Part shown: one piece after another, positions 1 through 12,300 of the stretch | How positions within the stretch are numbered: the first letter of the stretch is position 1 | How the letters are laid out: every line of letters starts with the position of its first letter | DNA from: Branchiostoma floridae | Taxonomy: Eukaryota > Chordata > Leptocardii > Amphioxiformes > Branchiostomatidae | DNA length: 64,000 nucleotides | Assembly (NCBI RefSeq): GCF_000003815.2 | Contig: NC_049982.1 | Location: 138,086 to 202,085, forward strand | Reading direction: 5' to 3' | Position numbers and translations under genes: made by a program | Notes under the pieces: generated by a model | What the model saw: the letters and a program-made list of their open reading frames with translations, nothing else | Databases searched by the model: none | Told to the model about the DNA's origin: nothing

Positions 1-1640
1 GATACGGTATATCTTGTATTGTAAGAATGTGGGTTTAGGCGTCTAAGATCATAATTCTGTACTACGAGTCTCAAAACTGCGTTAACAATAATGTAGCAGT
101 ACTGCATCTGTGTTTTACGTAAATGTAAGGCGGAGCGAATGTATATTCCTTTGTAGTATATCAACTCAGTAAGAGCATTTGCTCTTAAACAGATATTAAA
201 CTATACATAAGCACACTAATTTGCTAAAGATTAGAGGTCTAAACCTTGAAAGCATCTACACAGTACGATTGATGCTTTTCTACCCTCGTCTTTCATCTTG
301 ACACACCGTGGCGGTTACGCCGCCTTCCTGTAGCTCACTCGTAACGTTCACGCGTGAGACCGAATATCAAGACACACTAATATTGTTTCTAAGGCCTGCC
401 TATAAAGATCGGTAATTGATTCGATGCTAAGGCCGTGAGTTACGTTCACGGCTTCGCCATCACATTTGTGTACTTATTTATTCAAAATGCGACGAGTATA
501 TTGTACATTGCACAGACCTATAGGCAACACAGAATTACAGCGGTACAAGACAATTTTACATAAAACAGTATATACATAATGGTATTAAAGAGATGCGAAA
601 AAAAACTACGAAAGCTTAAAAGTAAGTAACATTCTATGGAAGGTCAGAGGTCGAAATCTAAGTAATGAGAAGCAAATGTGGGCTACTGGGCTACACTAGG
701 CTATACATGTCTTTAGAACCTACAAAAACAGCATTAATGTAGGCTACATAGGTTACAAGTACAATTTGTGTACTTTCTGCCTCACTGTAGATATGTATCA
801 TACGCGTTAAATCTCAATGTTTTGCGTGTCCATCAACGCATCTTCAGCTACGAGTATAATGTTGTTTTACTTGTGTGCACATTGAGAATGTTTAGTACCA
901 TGAGACTGTAGGAAAGTATTGAAGTGAATTCTTTAGGTATGGTGTTGTTTTACTGGTGCAAATTGAGAATGTTTAGTACCATGAGTCTGTAGGAAAGTCT
1001 TGAAGTGAGTTCTTTAGGTATGCATTGCACGAAGCGCACACCTTTCTGCACTATCGTGCCGGAGCAGACAACATCGATAGATGGGTAGTATTACATCAGC
1101 CAATAACTGCCACTTCTGAGGGGTAGTTTGGACTCTATTTGTACCAGTGTAATGTCTGTAGTTTATTTCCATTGGCATTTTAGAGGTGAAGGCTCCGTAG
1201 AGTATTTGTGATGAGCTCGACTGAAATTTGTTTTTGCTCTAGTAATTAATACCTTAAAATTCAAGAAAATGCAATGTTCCATCATACGGAGCGTGTGGCG
1301 CATTTCTCTTGAAAAAGAAGCAGCATATCATGTGTATGATGTCCCTGCAATTCACTTTCGAGTGGTTTGGTAGATGACACTTAAGTGACGTGGGCCCGTG
1401 GTCTTAAGTCTCCTTGCACTATGATGCCTGTAGTCTCCTTCATTAGCTTTTGGATTGTGCAGAATCCACGTGACTTTGTGCTTAGTTGCAGCTGCAGTCT
1501 TTTTTGCAATGAAGAACCATTGTCCTGTTGGTCTTTATTTGCACCTTCTGCTCCCTGAGCTGATTACGTCAACAGATCAGTAAAACATAACCTCTTCTGT
1601 GCTACTGCTGCAGATTTGCTTCCCATTCGTGGCTTTGTGT
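1..1640. other. Upstream non-coding stretch with one tandem duplication
   Basis: No gene recognised. An 82-bp direct duplication occupies about 861-941 and 943-1022 (shared text GTTTAGTACCATGAG and CTTTAGGTATG). Confidence 0.6.
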
Positions 1641-1641
1641 T

Positions 1642-2350
1642 TTGCTATGCCACACCTGGGTGAGAAATACCCCGCCAACCTATGATAGCAAACATGTTTG
1701 TGTATCGCTAAGGAAAAGGCTATCAGACATGTATATTCAACGATCTCTTCACCATTTATCTGTTAATGCTGGTAAGTTAAGATTGTATAAGAAACTTAAA
1801 TCTGAGTACAGTATGGAGAGTTACCTATACCACTCAGATTTTGAGCTAAGATCCGCTTTATGTAAAATGAGGATAAGTGCTCATTCATTAGAAATAGAGA
1901 GAGGCAGGTACAAAAAACTGTCCGTTGACGAGAGAACGTGTAATCATTGTTCAGGGAAAGCAGTGGAAGATGAACTATATTTCATTTGTCAATGTTCACA
2001 TTACAGTTACGAAAGAAACAAACTTTTCCTTAAAATCAGTAAAACTTACCTAAGCTTTTATCACCTTACCGACCAACAAAAATCAATCTTCTTACTTAAG
2101 TCGTCCAACTCCTTTATATATGAAAATGTTGGACAATTCATCTTCCACTGCTTACGGAAAAGAAGTCAAACCCATCATATAGCTTAGGTAGAAATAGATA
2201 TTTAGTTTAGACGTTATTCCCTTTTGATTTATCTATGAATATCATTTCCCTTCTTTGTTAATTATGTTTATGTATACCACTACTACTTTACTTTGTATGC
2301 AATTAGCCCTCGGGCATGAATTTGCAATAAAGATTATTGTATTATTGTAT
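1642..2350 (+). mobile_element. 3' end of an L2/CR1-like non-LTR retrotransposon (remnant)
   Basis: A 181-codon frame (1642-2187) carries a Cys/His cluster (CNHCSGKAVEDELYFICQC, then HYSYERN) of the kind found after the reverse transcriptase domain of L2/CR1-group elements. It is followed by a 3' tail ATTAGCCCTCGGGCATGAA and an AATAAAG/ATTGT-repeat terminus near 2345. The catalytic RT part is missing, so this is a 5'-truncated copy. The same tail recurs at 13055. Confidence 0.7.
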
Positions 2351-3138
2351 TAAAAACACGGGACCCTTATGCACAGACATCATGTATATACATCAATATG
2401 TGCTAAGCAAGACCAAGGACGTCATTGGCAAGACTAAATACCGAAATCAGAAAAGACATTACGAAGCAATCGTACGTACCATTTGCCTTGCAGACAAAGT
2501 GACACTTTCTCTCGGGGGAAATAAGTAGAGTGCTCTTCTTCCTCCACGAAGTTCAGGGTCGAATAGTGTGGCAGATAACAATAGGATTGTGGCTATAGAA
2601 CATCTTTTTACGACTGACCAATGGATATGGACGCACACCAGTCGTTTTATCTGCCGTATGTCTGTCTGGAACCATTCCTAACAGTGCACTAAGCCTAACA
2701 TCTGTTACTGGAAAGCGAGCTTGCAGAACATCTGGGGCTCTAATTTGTGAAGACGAGGGTTGGTGGAATGTGGTTTTGGGGACATAAAACATGAGGAATA
2801 TGGTCTGCCATGATTAGCTGTAAGGCTTTTACATCCATTTTGGGAACCTTCTGGACAGACAGCTATGGTAGGGTCTCCAAGCAGAGATTCGGCTCCGTCT
2901 GTTTTAAGTTTAATTTTTGCAATGCAAGTTCCCTGCAGCTAGACATTGCTCCGGCGAATGTGGTTGAACAATGCTAGTAGGGTTTCGATGTTGCATGTAC
3001 ATAGTATCCTCCTGCGATCTATCTGTATCAGAATAAATATACCATGTAACTAACAGGTACCCTATTTCAACCATTCAATGCTGCCTTACTATTGTAAAAT
3101 TTCCTTTCTCTTTGACTATCCCACCATATGTTTTCCCA
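2351..3138. other. Unassigned stretch
   Basis: No recognisable coding, RNA or repeat feature beyond short open frames. A 79-codon frame on the - strand at 2553-2792 shows no known domain. Confidence 0.5.
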
Positions 3139-4000
3139 GGTAATCAGGGCTTCGAAGAGCCATGAGATTTCGTGGTTTTGTGAAGTTACGTCTAGTAGCA
3201 TCTTTGTAGACACATGTTTCAGGAATTCAAACGTTATTACGAAAGCACATTTAAAGTTAAACCATTTCATTCTCTACTTATTTCAAAAGACAAACTTGCA
3301 AAGTTTTAAGGCACATCTCTTTATCGTTGCAATCTTTTTCTGCTAATTTTTGCTAATCATTACTTCAGATACTAGACTGATGATCATTGAAACACTACTA
3401 CGGGTGTCATAACGAAGACATGTCTTAATCACTTTCATTGTTATGTTTTTTTTTAGCTAATCATGGCTTCGAAGAGTTTGGTGGGGGTTGCTGCTGTGTC
3501 ATGCCGTGGCTTGGCTGAGTCCATCGATGATCATAGTTTCGTGAACATAACTTCTAGTAGCATCTTTGTAGTCTAAAAGTTTCACAGTGTTTCTGGAATG
3601 CACATCTTTAAACCCTTTCATTGTCAGGTTTTTTTTAGCATGACTTCGAAGAGTGTGCTGATGTTCGCGTTGCTCCTGCTGTGTCAGATGGTGGGCCGGC
3701 TGAATCCATCGATGATCATGGTTTCCTGAACTAAAATTCTAGTAGCATCTTTGTTTCCGGAATACAATGAAGGCAATTTTCAAACCAAGCCATTGTTGTG
3801 TTTCTTCAGCTAATCATAGCTTTGAAGAGCGTGCAAATACTCGCGGTGCTCCTGCTGTGTCAGTCAAGCGATTATCATGGTTTCGTAGTATTTCTCTAGT
3901 GGCATCTTTGTAGTTCCGCATATATTTCTGGAATACGAAAACTTAAGATTCTTTCGAAGGAACATCTTAAAACCATTTCATTGTTCTTTTTCTTTCTCTA
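3139..4000 (+). repeat. Degenerate tandem copies of channel exon 1 (signal-peptide exon)
   Basis: Units of about 170-190 bp beginning near 3141, 3456, 3637 and 3810 each carry AATCATGGCTTCGAAGAG-like text followed by GCTGTGTCA-like and TAGTAGCATCTTTGTAG-like text. The true exon starts at 4001-4008. The copy at 3640-3729 still opens with ATG and a hydrophobic signal-like peptide (MTSKSVLMFALLLLCQMVG) before a stop. Confidence 0.85.
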
Positions 4001-4007
4001 GCTAATC

Positions 4008-4163
4008 ATGGCTTCGAAGAGCTTGCCGATATTTGCGGCACTACTGCTGCTCCAGGCCGTGTCCCGGATCTCAGCCCGCGGGATCCCGACCCCCATGGCC
4101 ACGGGCACCGCCGCACCCACCGGCGAGATCAACGGCATCAGCATCTTCGCCACCGCCGTCGCG
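4008..4163 (+). CDS. GABRB-like: Channel exon 1: signal peptide and N-terminal extension
   Basis: The exon gives 52 codons from an ATG followed by a hydrophobic run ([11 protein letters not shown]), read as a secretory signal, then a Pro/Thr/Ala-rich stretch. It ends phase 0 at GCG before a GTGAGT donor. The start was chosen because it is the first Met of the only reading frame that joins exon 2, and it sits at the head of the signal peptide. Degenerate copies of its first 50-60 nt recur upstream. The promoter and 5' untranslated region were not identified. Confidence 0.8.
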
Positions 4164-7100
4164 GTGAGTTCCGCAAGTTTAAGTCATTCAAAAGACTACC
4201 TTTACTTCCTGTACTGTGTTTGTGGCACTGTTGATATAAGTTACTAACTTGAGTGTAGTGCCACATTGTCCTCGTCTGTTCAAAAGCAAATAGAAAAAAA
4301 AACCGGAAATCTCATACAACAATAAAAAAAGACTAATGCATATAGAGGTGATAAACAATATCTTCATAGATGAAAATCATAATATACGCTGCCTCAATTT
4401 CCACGGAACAAATACTAATGGCCCCCTGAAAGCCCCCTTCATTTGGATAAATGTTTGATGAGTGTGGACTCAAGGCAAAATTGCTTCTGAAATGAGGGCA
4501 AGTTGTCAAGCTTAGGGAAGGCTTAGATAGATCTAAGTGTTGTGACAGTCACATTGTTATATATGCTCTTGACACACTTTTGATTGCGTTTTATATCCGG
4601 TTCCAATTTGGAGTTACATACCTCAATAAAAATCATCATCACGAAGGTCGTAAACGGGAGAAAAGAATTAGTAAGTAAAGCTTTGTGCAGCTGCTGCACA
4701 GACAATGAACAGTGAACATATCCAATGCCATTTAAGATGATTTAACATCACTTTCATAGGTCTATACCATTTTTAAAGATCAGGGGGTAGGTCAGGCGTT
4801 AGAACCATCCATAACGTCCTTCCTTGTTACGGCCATTGCCTGTAATTTTCAAATGACTGGTCGCCATGTTGGATCTATGCTGTCATCCAACATGGCGGCG
4901 GTACACGCAAGTCTGACGTCACGTGCAAGCGTACTGTTTTTGACCAATCGAAGGAAGAAGACCGCATGACAACCCCTTCTACCCGCATGTATGACGAGGA
5001 GCCGTGTATTTGTGGAAACGAAAAAAAATAGATACGTATACGGCTTGGAAATGTGAAGTAGGCCCTAATAGGCGAAGCATGGGTTACGAGACTTAGAATG
5101 TGTGCTGTCATCCAATATGGCGGCGGTACACGCACTTAACAAGTGTGACGTCACGTGTTTTTGTCCAATCGCAGGAAGAAGACCGCATGACCACCCCTTC
5201 CGCCCGCATGTACGACGAGGAGCCGTCCGTCCGGGCGGAGAACATCTACACCGGCCCGACCCAGAACCTGCTGGAGCAGCTGCTGGAGGGCTACTCCATG
5301 GACCTAAGGCCCGGCATCGGAGGTACGGCTTACCGATAAAGATAAAGAGCGTATGAAACCAAAGTACAGCATTTTGTTCTCACATATGATTGGGCCCTCA
5401 AAATCATTCTTCAGACTCGAAGATTTTGTTGCAAGGTAATCCCAGCATTTACGTCTTACCTTACTAACAACTTACTTAAAAATAACAATTAAGGCTTAAG
5501 AAAGGTCGTTATCATCTTTTCCAACAAAATTCTTGGGAATGTTTCACAAGACATATAGATCTTTTTATGGAGTATTTATTTAGCATCGTATCATACAGCA
5601 TTTCTTTCATTCTGTTTCATAATCAGAAATGCGTCTAGCAAATCTTTTCAACATTGAATCGAAATTCATGTAAGTTCGAAAAAAGAGAGTAGAGGTTTCG
5701 TTCATCTCCATTAACCATTGTAATGGGCGAGACAAGCGAATGACTCTCTCGTCTGCTCCAGATACTTGACCAGACCAGACTTTCATTCCTCTTCATATCA
5801 CGAGTTAGTCGTCGATACCTCATCTGGCCCTCATAAGACAGCGTCGATAAAATTCTGTGTACTCTCTGTAGCCTTTCCGCCTGTATCGGCCGGGAAGTAT
5901 TGACGAGTCCCCACGTCAAGGTCTCGGTCTTCTTGTTTAACAAGCTCCTATATCGACCTGTCTGTGGGACCGCCCGCAGGCACAGAAGATTGCAATCCTG
6001 TCCTCCAACAGGGACATGATCATCACGGGATACATTTAGTCCTGACTTTTGTGTTATTGTTTTACCATGTGCTGTCAGGAAAGGACAGCCATACCTCTTT
6101 GTCACAGTTCCATGTTCAACAAACTCCTGTATCGACCTGTCTGTGGGACCGCCCGATGGCATAGAGGATTGCAATCCTGCCCTCCACAGGAACATAATCA
6201 TGGAATACATTCTTCACTTTGACTTATGGTCTTACCTTGCGCTTGTAGTAGCTGTAGTAGGAAATACGAACCATACCCCCGATCATAATCACAGTTCCTT
6301 GTTTAGCAAGCCCCTGTATCGACCAGTTTGTGGCACCGCCCGGGCATAGAAGATCCTGTACTCTCAATGGGGACGTGATCAAGGGATACTTGACTTTTGT
6401 CTTATTGTGCTGTAAAGTAAATACGAGCCATACCTTCCATCACGATTACCGTTCCTTAAGCTTGTTTAACAATCTCTTGTATCGACCAAGCCGTCGAGGG
6501 CAATGGAAAATTTTGGTGCTGGCCATGGTTTCCACGTGCGGGGATATGATCATGGGATACATGTAGTCTTGACTTTTGTCTTATTGTTTTACCATGTACT
6601 TGTAGTACCTGTCAGGAAATACGAGCCATTCCTCCTATCATGATTACAGTTCCTTGTTTAACAAGATCTTGCATCGACCAGTCTGTTGGACAGCCCGCGT
6701 GCATAGAACATTGCAATCTTATGCTCTCAACGGGGACATTATCAAGGGATACTTGACTTCTGTCTTATTGCACTGTACAGGAAATGCAAGCCATACCTCC
6801 CATAAAGATTACAGTTCCTTGTCTAACAAGTTCTTGTATCGTCCAAGTCGTCGAGGGCAATAGAAGATTGTTATTGAGTGTTGGTTTCCATGTACGGCGA
6901 TACATGTAGTCTTGACTTTTGTCTTATTGTTTTACCTTGTACTTATAGTAGCTGTCAGTGAATCAGAGCCATTCCTCCCATCATGATCACAGTTCCTTGT
7001 TCAACAAACTCTTGTATCGACCAGGTTTTGGCAGCGCTCGAGGGCAATAGCAGATTGCAGCACTGGTGTCCACGGAGGACATGCTTGCCTTTTTAGTTCG

Positions 7101-9287
7101 TTCCATCTTATTGTTTTGTATCGTGTTTGTAGTTATCAAGGGAAGATATACAGCCACATATTGAGCACGTTAAAGAACACAGAGCACGCACTTGTCGATA
7201 ACATTGAGTCAACGCCTTGCTGTGGGGGTGATTCAAAGAAATTAAAGAAAATGCAAGCTCGAACCGAACCAGCCTCCTGCGGTACTTTCGGCTGACATGT
7301 AACGTCATGATGAGGGATAGAACAGAAAACTACGCCACTAATGCAGAGCTTTTCCTGCCTGCTAACATAACTTTCCAAATACTGTAAATGCAGAAATGTT
7401 CGCGGTGGATTAATGTTCGCGGTTTTCGCTGTGACCACTTCACCGCGAACTTAAAACCACCGCGAATATTTTTCTATTATGGTATTAGACTGCAGTCTAT
7501 GGTGTTACCGCGAACTTAAATCCACTGCGAAAAGTCCTTTTTCCAGCTACCGTGAAAGTAAATCCCCGCGAACTCAAATGCATTTACAGTACCAAATGCA
7601 CATCAGTGTCTCATGATCAGTAATGTATAGAATAGACTATTTTGGTCAATAGTAAAATTATTTGCCATTGCCCCAGATCTAGCAAATGAGTTCAAGATGG
7701 TGTCCTTTCAACACCTTTTTCAGAACTTTGGAGCTCTCATATCGCCAGCACATGACATAGGTGCCAAATTGCTTAACTTGGGGCGTGCCATAACTTTATA
7801 CTGTTAATTGAAATGTTGCTGGCCGTCAATGTCGAAATTGTCATTAACAGCTATGCTATAATTACAGTGGAAATTGAAAGCGTCGTTTTAATGTCGTTTC
7901 TGCTGGTCATCAGAGTCATTAAACATAACTTTCTTATCATATTTCCAAATGACCTTTAGAAACTAGTACTAAAAGTACTCCAGATACCAGCAGTAAAAGA
8001 TATCATCAAAAAATACAGTTATAAACTCAGTATTTATAAGTTCAAAAATCATTCTATCCCAGAACTATCTTAGAGTGGAATTCACTGCTAATAAGTTAAG
8101 TATGGGTATACTCACTGTACAGAGATTTTAACTACGTTAATTCCAAAGGTTAGATGTCACAGGTCGTTCAGTTTGATAACATCTGCCACCGCTGCTGTAT
8201 TGCGAAGCTTGTGAATTACAGGGCTGACATTACAGTTGGACCTCTACATAGGGAAGCATGATAAAATACACCAAAACAAAGCTTCAGAAAAGTACTAACC
8301 CCAATTTCAATCTTAAAAAAAATTCTCCACCAGACAGCCACAAGGGTCATCTTCGTAACCATTAAAAGAAAACAGAGGGTTAACCACCTCGAACTCCGAG
8401 GAATCCCCGCTCTATGAAAGAAACCTCACCTTTGACCCCAGTTTTCTCCTGATACCACCAATATGACACAACAACTAAAATCCTTCCATGCGCCACCTAA
8501 ACTGCTAAACTGAACAAATTTGACCAAAATGGGAAAGATTAGACCTTACCTGTTCCTTCTAACCCAAAAAGTCTCCAGGTTGGGCCAAAATTTTCAAGGA
8601 AAAAGAAGATTTTAAAGGGTTTTAAGTCGCCTTCTACCGCGCAACTCAACTGTGACGTCAGCCCTACTGTACGCCAAAGGGAGGCTATTCCTGCTGAAGG
8701 TGGACTCTCACTGCTCTTGGGGTACCATTGCGGCACTGCGGGGCGCGTAGATGACTCAACGAATTTCAGAGATGAAGAACGAATTTTCTTCCGTTTTGTG
8801 TATTTTTGTTGTCTTCTAAGCCATACTTTTATGTATTACGCAATATCTAAATTATTAGAAATCAAAAACAAAACATCAGTGGTGCAGTGACTGAACCCCG
8901 CAGTGCCGCCCGGTGTCCCAGGTTCATTGAGAGTCAATCTTGAACAATACAGATACAGATAAAAGAACCAGTGCAAAATCTCGTCAGACCATCTGGTGGT
9001 TTTTCCGTAACAGACGGGCCGGTAACCTGATACCCCACAGTGTAGCAAAAACACCAGGCAGGCGTTCTGCAGCTTCAGCAGGCAGATAGATGGCCGTTCG
9101 GATGGCACTTTACGTAATGCCTAATGATCCGTCCAGGAACAAAGTACTTCACCGTGAAGTCACGTCAGCCTGCTAGGATAGATATCTACTTGCGTTCACC
9201 ATATTGCGGGATCTGTTATTAATCAGTCAACAGCGGTACTATATCTGCAACTATATCTATATCTATCTATAGCTATATCTGTATCTA

Positions 9288-9357
<70 letters not shown>

Positions 9358-12300
9358 GAAACAGATCATCGCATACACATTTCTATTTCTTTGGTCTAGA
9401 GAAGTTGACAGCTTTTGGGGACAGACGTACACAGGAGGTATCATGATCACAGATCTTTGAATCGTTGAAAGGATTGATAACACTTTGCAGGGGATACACG
9501 CTGTGCAATATGGGCCACATGCCAGGAACCCAGGCAAACAAATGGCTTCCGTCCCAGACACAATAACAACCAAGGAAGAGAAATCGTCGCAATCGTGGAA
9601 GAGTGTGATTTCTCTAGATCACGACTACTAGGGAGCCCCATTTGCGAATCCCTTTACGGTCTCATTCATTACTACGAAGTGAGGGGATTTAGGTCTTAAG
9701 AGAACTATTGACCCATTTTCTTGATTGCTGAGAATAATACTTATCAAACCCCTGACCCTTTTCAAGATCTACAGTCTCAAACTCGGCATCCATATTGAGT
9801 AGCTATATTATAGGGCCGACCATCCGTTACCCTGGGTGCCAGACAGGATGGGGCAGCTAGCGACTTTATTCGGAGGCCCAAGGCAGTCAGCTCGCTGATG
9901 TCAAATTAGCGCTCCGTGGAATTTAATCCCGAAGGAGGTTTCGTTGCCTTTTCTTTCCCTTGGGGCTTATACTCCCCGGAACGCTAATTTGAGATCGGCG
10001 GTCTGATTGCCTTGGACCCCCGAATAAATTCGCTAGCTGCGCGACCCTATCTGGCACCCAGGTAACCATCCGTGTGTAAAATGCTGAGCGGCAGAGTAGC
10101 GTTTCTCACCGATGGAGTTCCGCCCTGATTCTCACGGGACACACGTTACTGCACGAGCAGCCTTATTTTCATGAATTGATTTTCACTTACCTTTACAAGA
10201 AATTTCGTTTTCCTTTGGTGTCTTGTAAAATTGACGCTAGTGAAAAAGTACAGTGGTAGAGGTACTAGGTTATAAATACCACAGAGTGAGGGGGGACAAT
10301 CCATAAAATGGAGGAGAACTTTGGAGCAAGACCTTGCTGAGATGGGATGCAGCTGGGGGGGGGGGTATCAGCAGACAGAAAAGTGTGGATGACAATGACG
10401 GCCAATAAACTGGTGGACGTACCGACTAATAAGTATCTAATACCAGCTCAAGAACAAGAAACACCCATGACTCTAAGTACCAGAGTTACCAAGCTAGGAT
10501 TGATGTGTTAAAAAATTCGTAGTTTCCGAAAACTATCGTAGAGTGGAATTTGTTATCACCAAGCACAATAGGGGCATCTTCTCTGCATAGTTTTAAAGAA
10601 CGCTTGCAGGTAGATGTGCAAAAGTTAGGTGTGACGGGTCGTTCAGTGTAATATAACCAGCTGCTGCCGCGCTGCGTGCGTGCCTGCGAAGCTGGTGTAT
10701 TACGCCGAAGTGCGGTTATACCGGCTATATAGATACAGATACAGACGGATACAGAGGCCCGCCTCAGCGAACACTGACATTCGGCGAAGATGATGATGGG
10801 GATGATGATAGATACAACACTATTGCTCGTGCCACTTTCCGCACTTCTTGAATACATAAACAGAACTAGAGTTCGGCGACCTCATACCTCCATGAAAATT
10901 TAGAGCTTTCGTAAATTTCATGCAATTGACTAACATATTAACATAATTTATGCATGGTGTTGTTCATCATTGACTAACGTACACATTAAACAATCATAAA
11001 ATTCCCATTATTAATCATAAAGCGGTTTTGCAATTTTTACATTATCAAAAATTATGTAAATAAGTTCCTCATTACCATAATTCGTATCTGCTTATATTCC
11101 ACCTATCATAATGAACATGTGTTACATTTATTGAAGTCCAGCTATTGAAAACAATGGAATTTAGTGAATTAAGTCATCATTTTGGGCATTAGATTTGGAG
11201 TTACCCATTGAATGAACAATGAGCGTAACAACGGCCAGGCTCACAGTAAACTGTATGTAGCACGCCTGTGTCAATCTGTTCCTGAGCGCTCCTGACATTA
11301 TATTGGTGTATAAACGATGTCATGTCAAGTCATTCGAATCCAACGCTTTACGAGCAGGGCTTTTCTCAGAAATAGTTGCCTGGATTTTATCGCCTTTTCA
11401 TGACATGTCTGCCCCCACCACGGTCTACAGGACTACGCGGAATAAAATGGACACTTTTTATGTGCAATGAAATTTCCTTTTGTGTGAGAAGGAAACGCTC
11501 CACACTGAATTGCACGAAACAATCTATGTCTAATGGTACGGAATGACTATGGCAATAATAACAAATCGTGTCGTATTTAAAATTAGTCGCAGACAATAAT
11601 GGTGAAGTTATCATATGAACACGTTACATAATATGTAAACAAAAGCATACAGCATGTGGCAATGATACAGATGAGAATGAATTGGGCGTGAAAAGTCACT
11701 CGATGTGATACACATAGTCGCCACTGCGTATCCTTCAAAGCTATTGTGATACGCTGAAGGACGATCGCACCGGTTGATCAATCTATAGTCAGATGCAGAG
11801 CACCCTAAGGGGGGCCCACACAAATGTGAAACAGACATTCCAATTGAAAAACAGATCCCATCATCACTTTTGCTTTTGTAATAAAGACACAAAGGTAATA
11901 GAATTCGAGTAGAGACCTCCCTTTTAATCGTAGCATTTTACCTCCTTACATAAGTGCCTAGACTAGGGACTGGCCCCATGCTCCTTTCCGTTGGGTTTCT
12001 TCATTTTGCACGGTCCCGTTCCCTAGCGTCAGCTGCCATTAGACGTAATCTAGCGTCTTTTACGATTTGGTCATTCCCCAGGGTCTTGGGATTTCAAACT
12101 CCATCAGATTTGACCCACGATTCGACTTAATTTGTTCGAATGTTTCTTCCCAATCTGGCATCATAATCAACTTGATTGAAAAGAAATGCGGCCAATAACT
12201 TCCAAAGCCAGTAGAATTGCGCTGATAATCATTAGAGCCCCGGGAAGTTAAATCTAAGTCCACGTTCGATTCAATCATTGCAGGGCCATTATCGCTGACG

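Noticed and set aside
9223-9573. Frame with a long Arg-Glu repeat on the - strand
   Set aside because: Translation of the (CT)n repeat.
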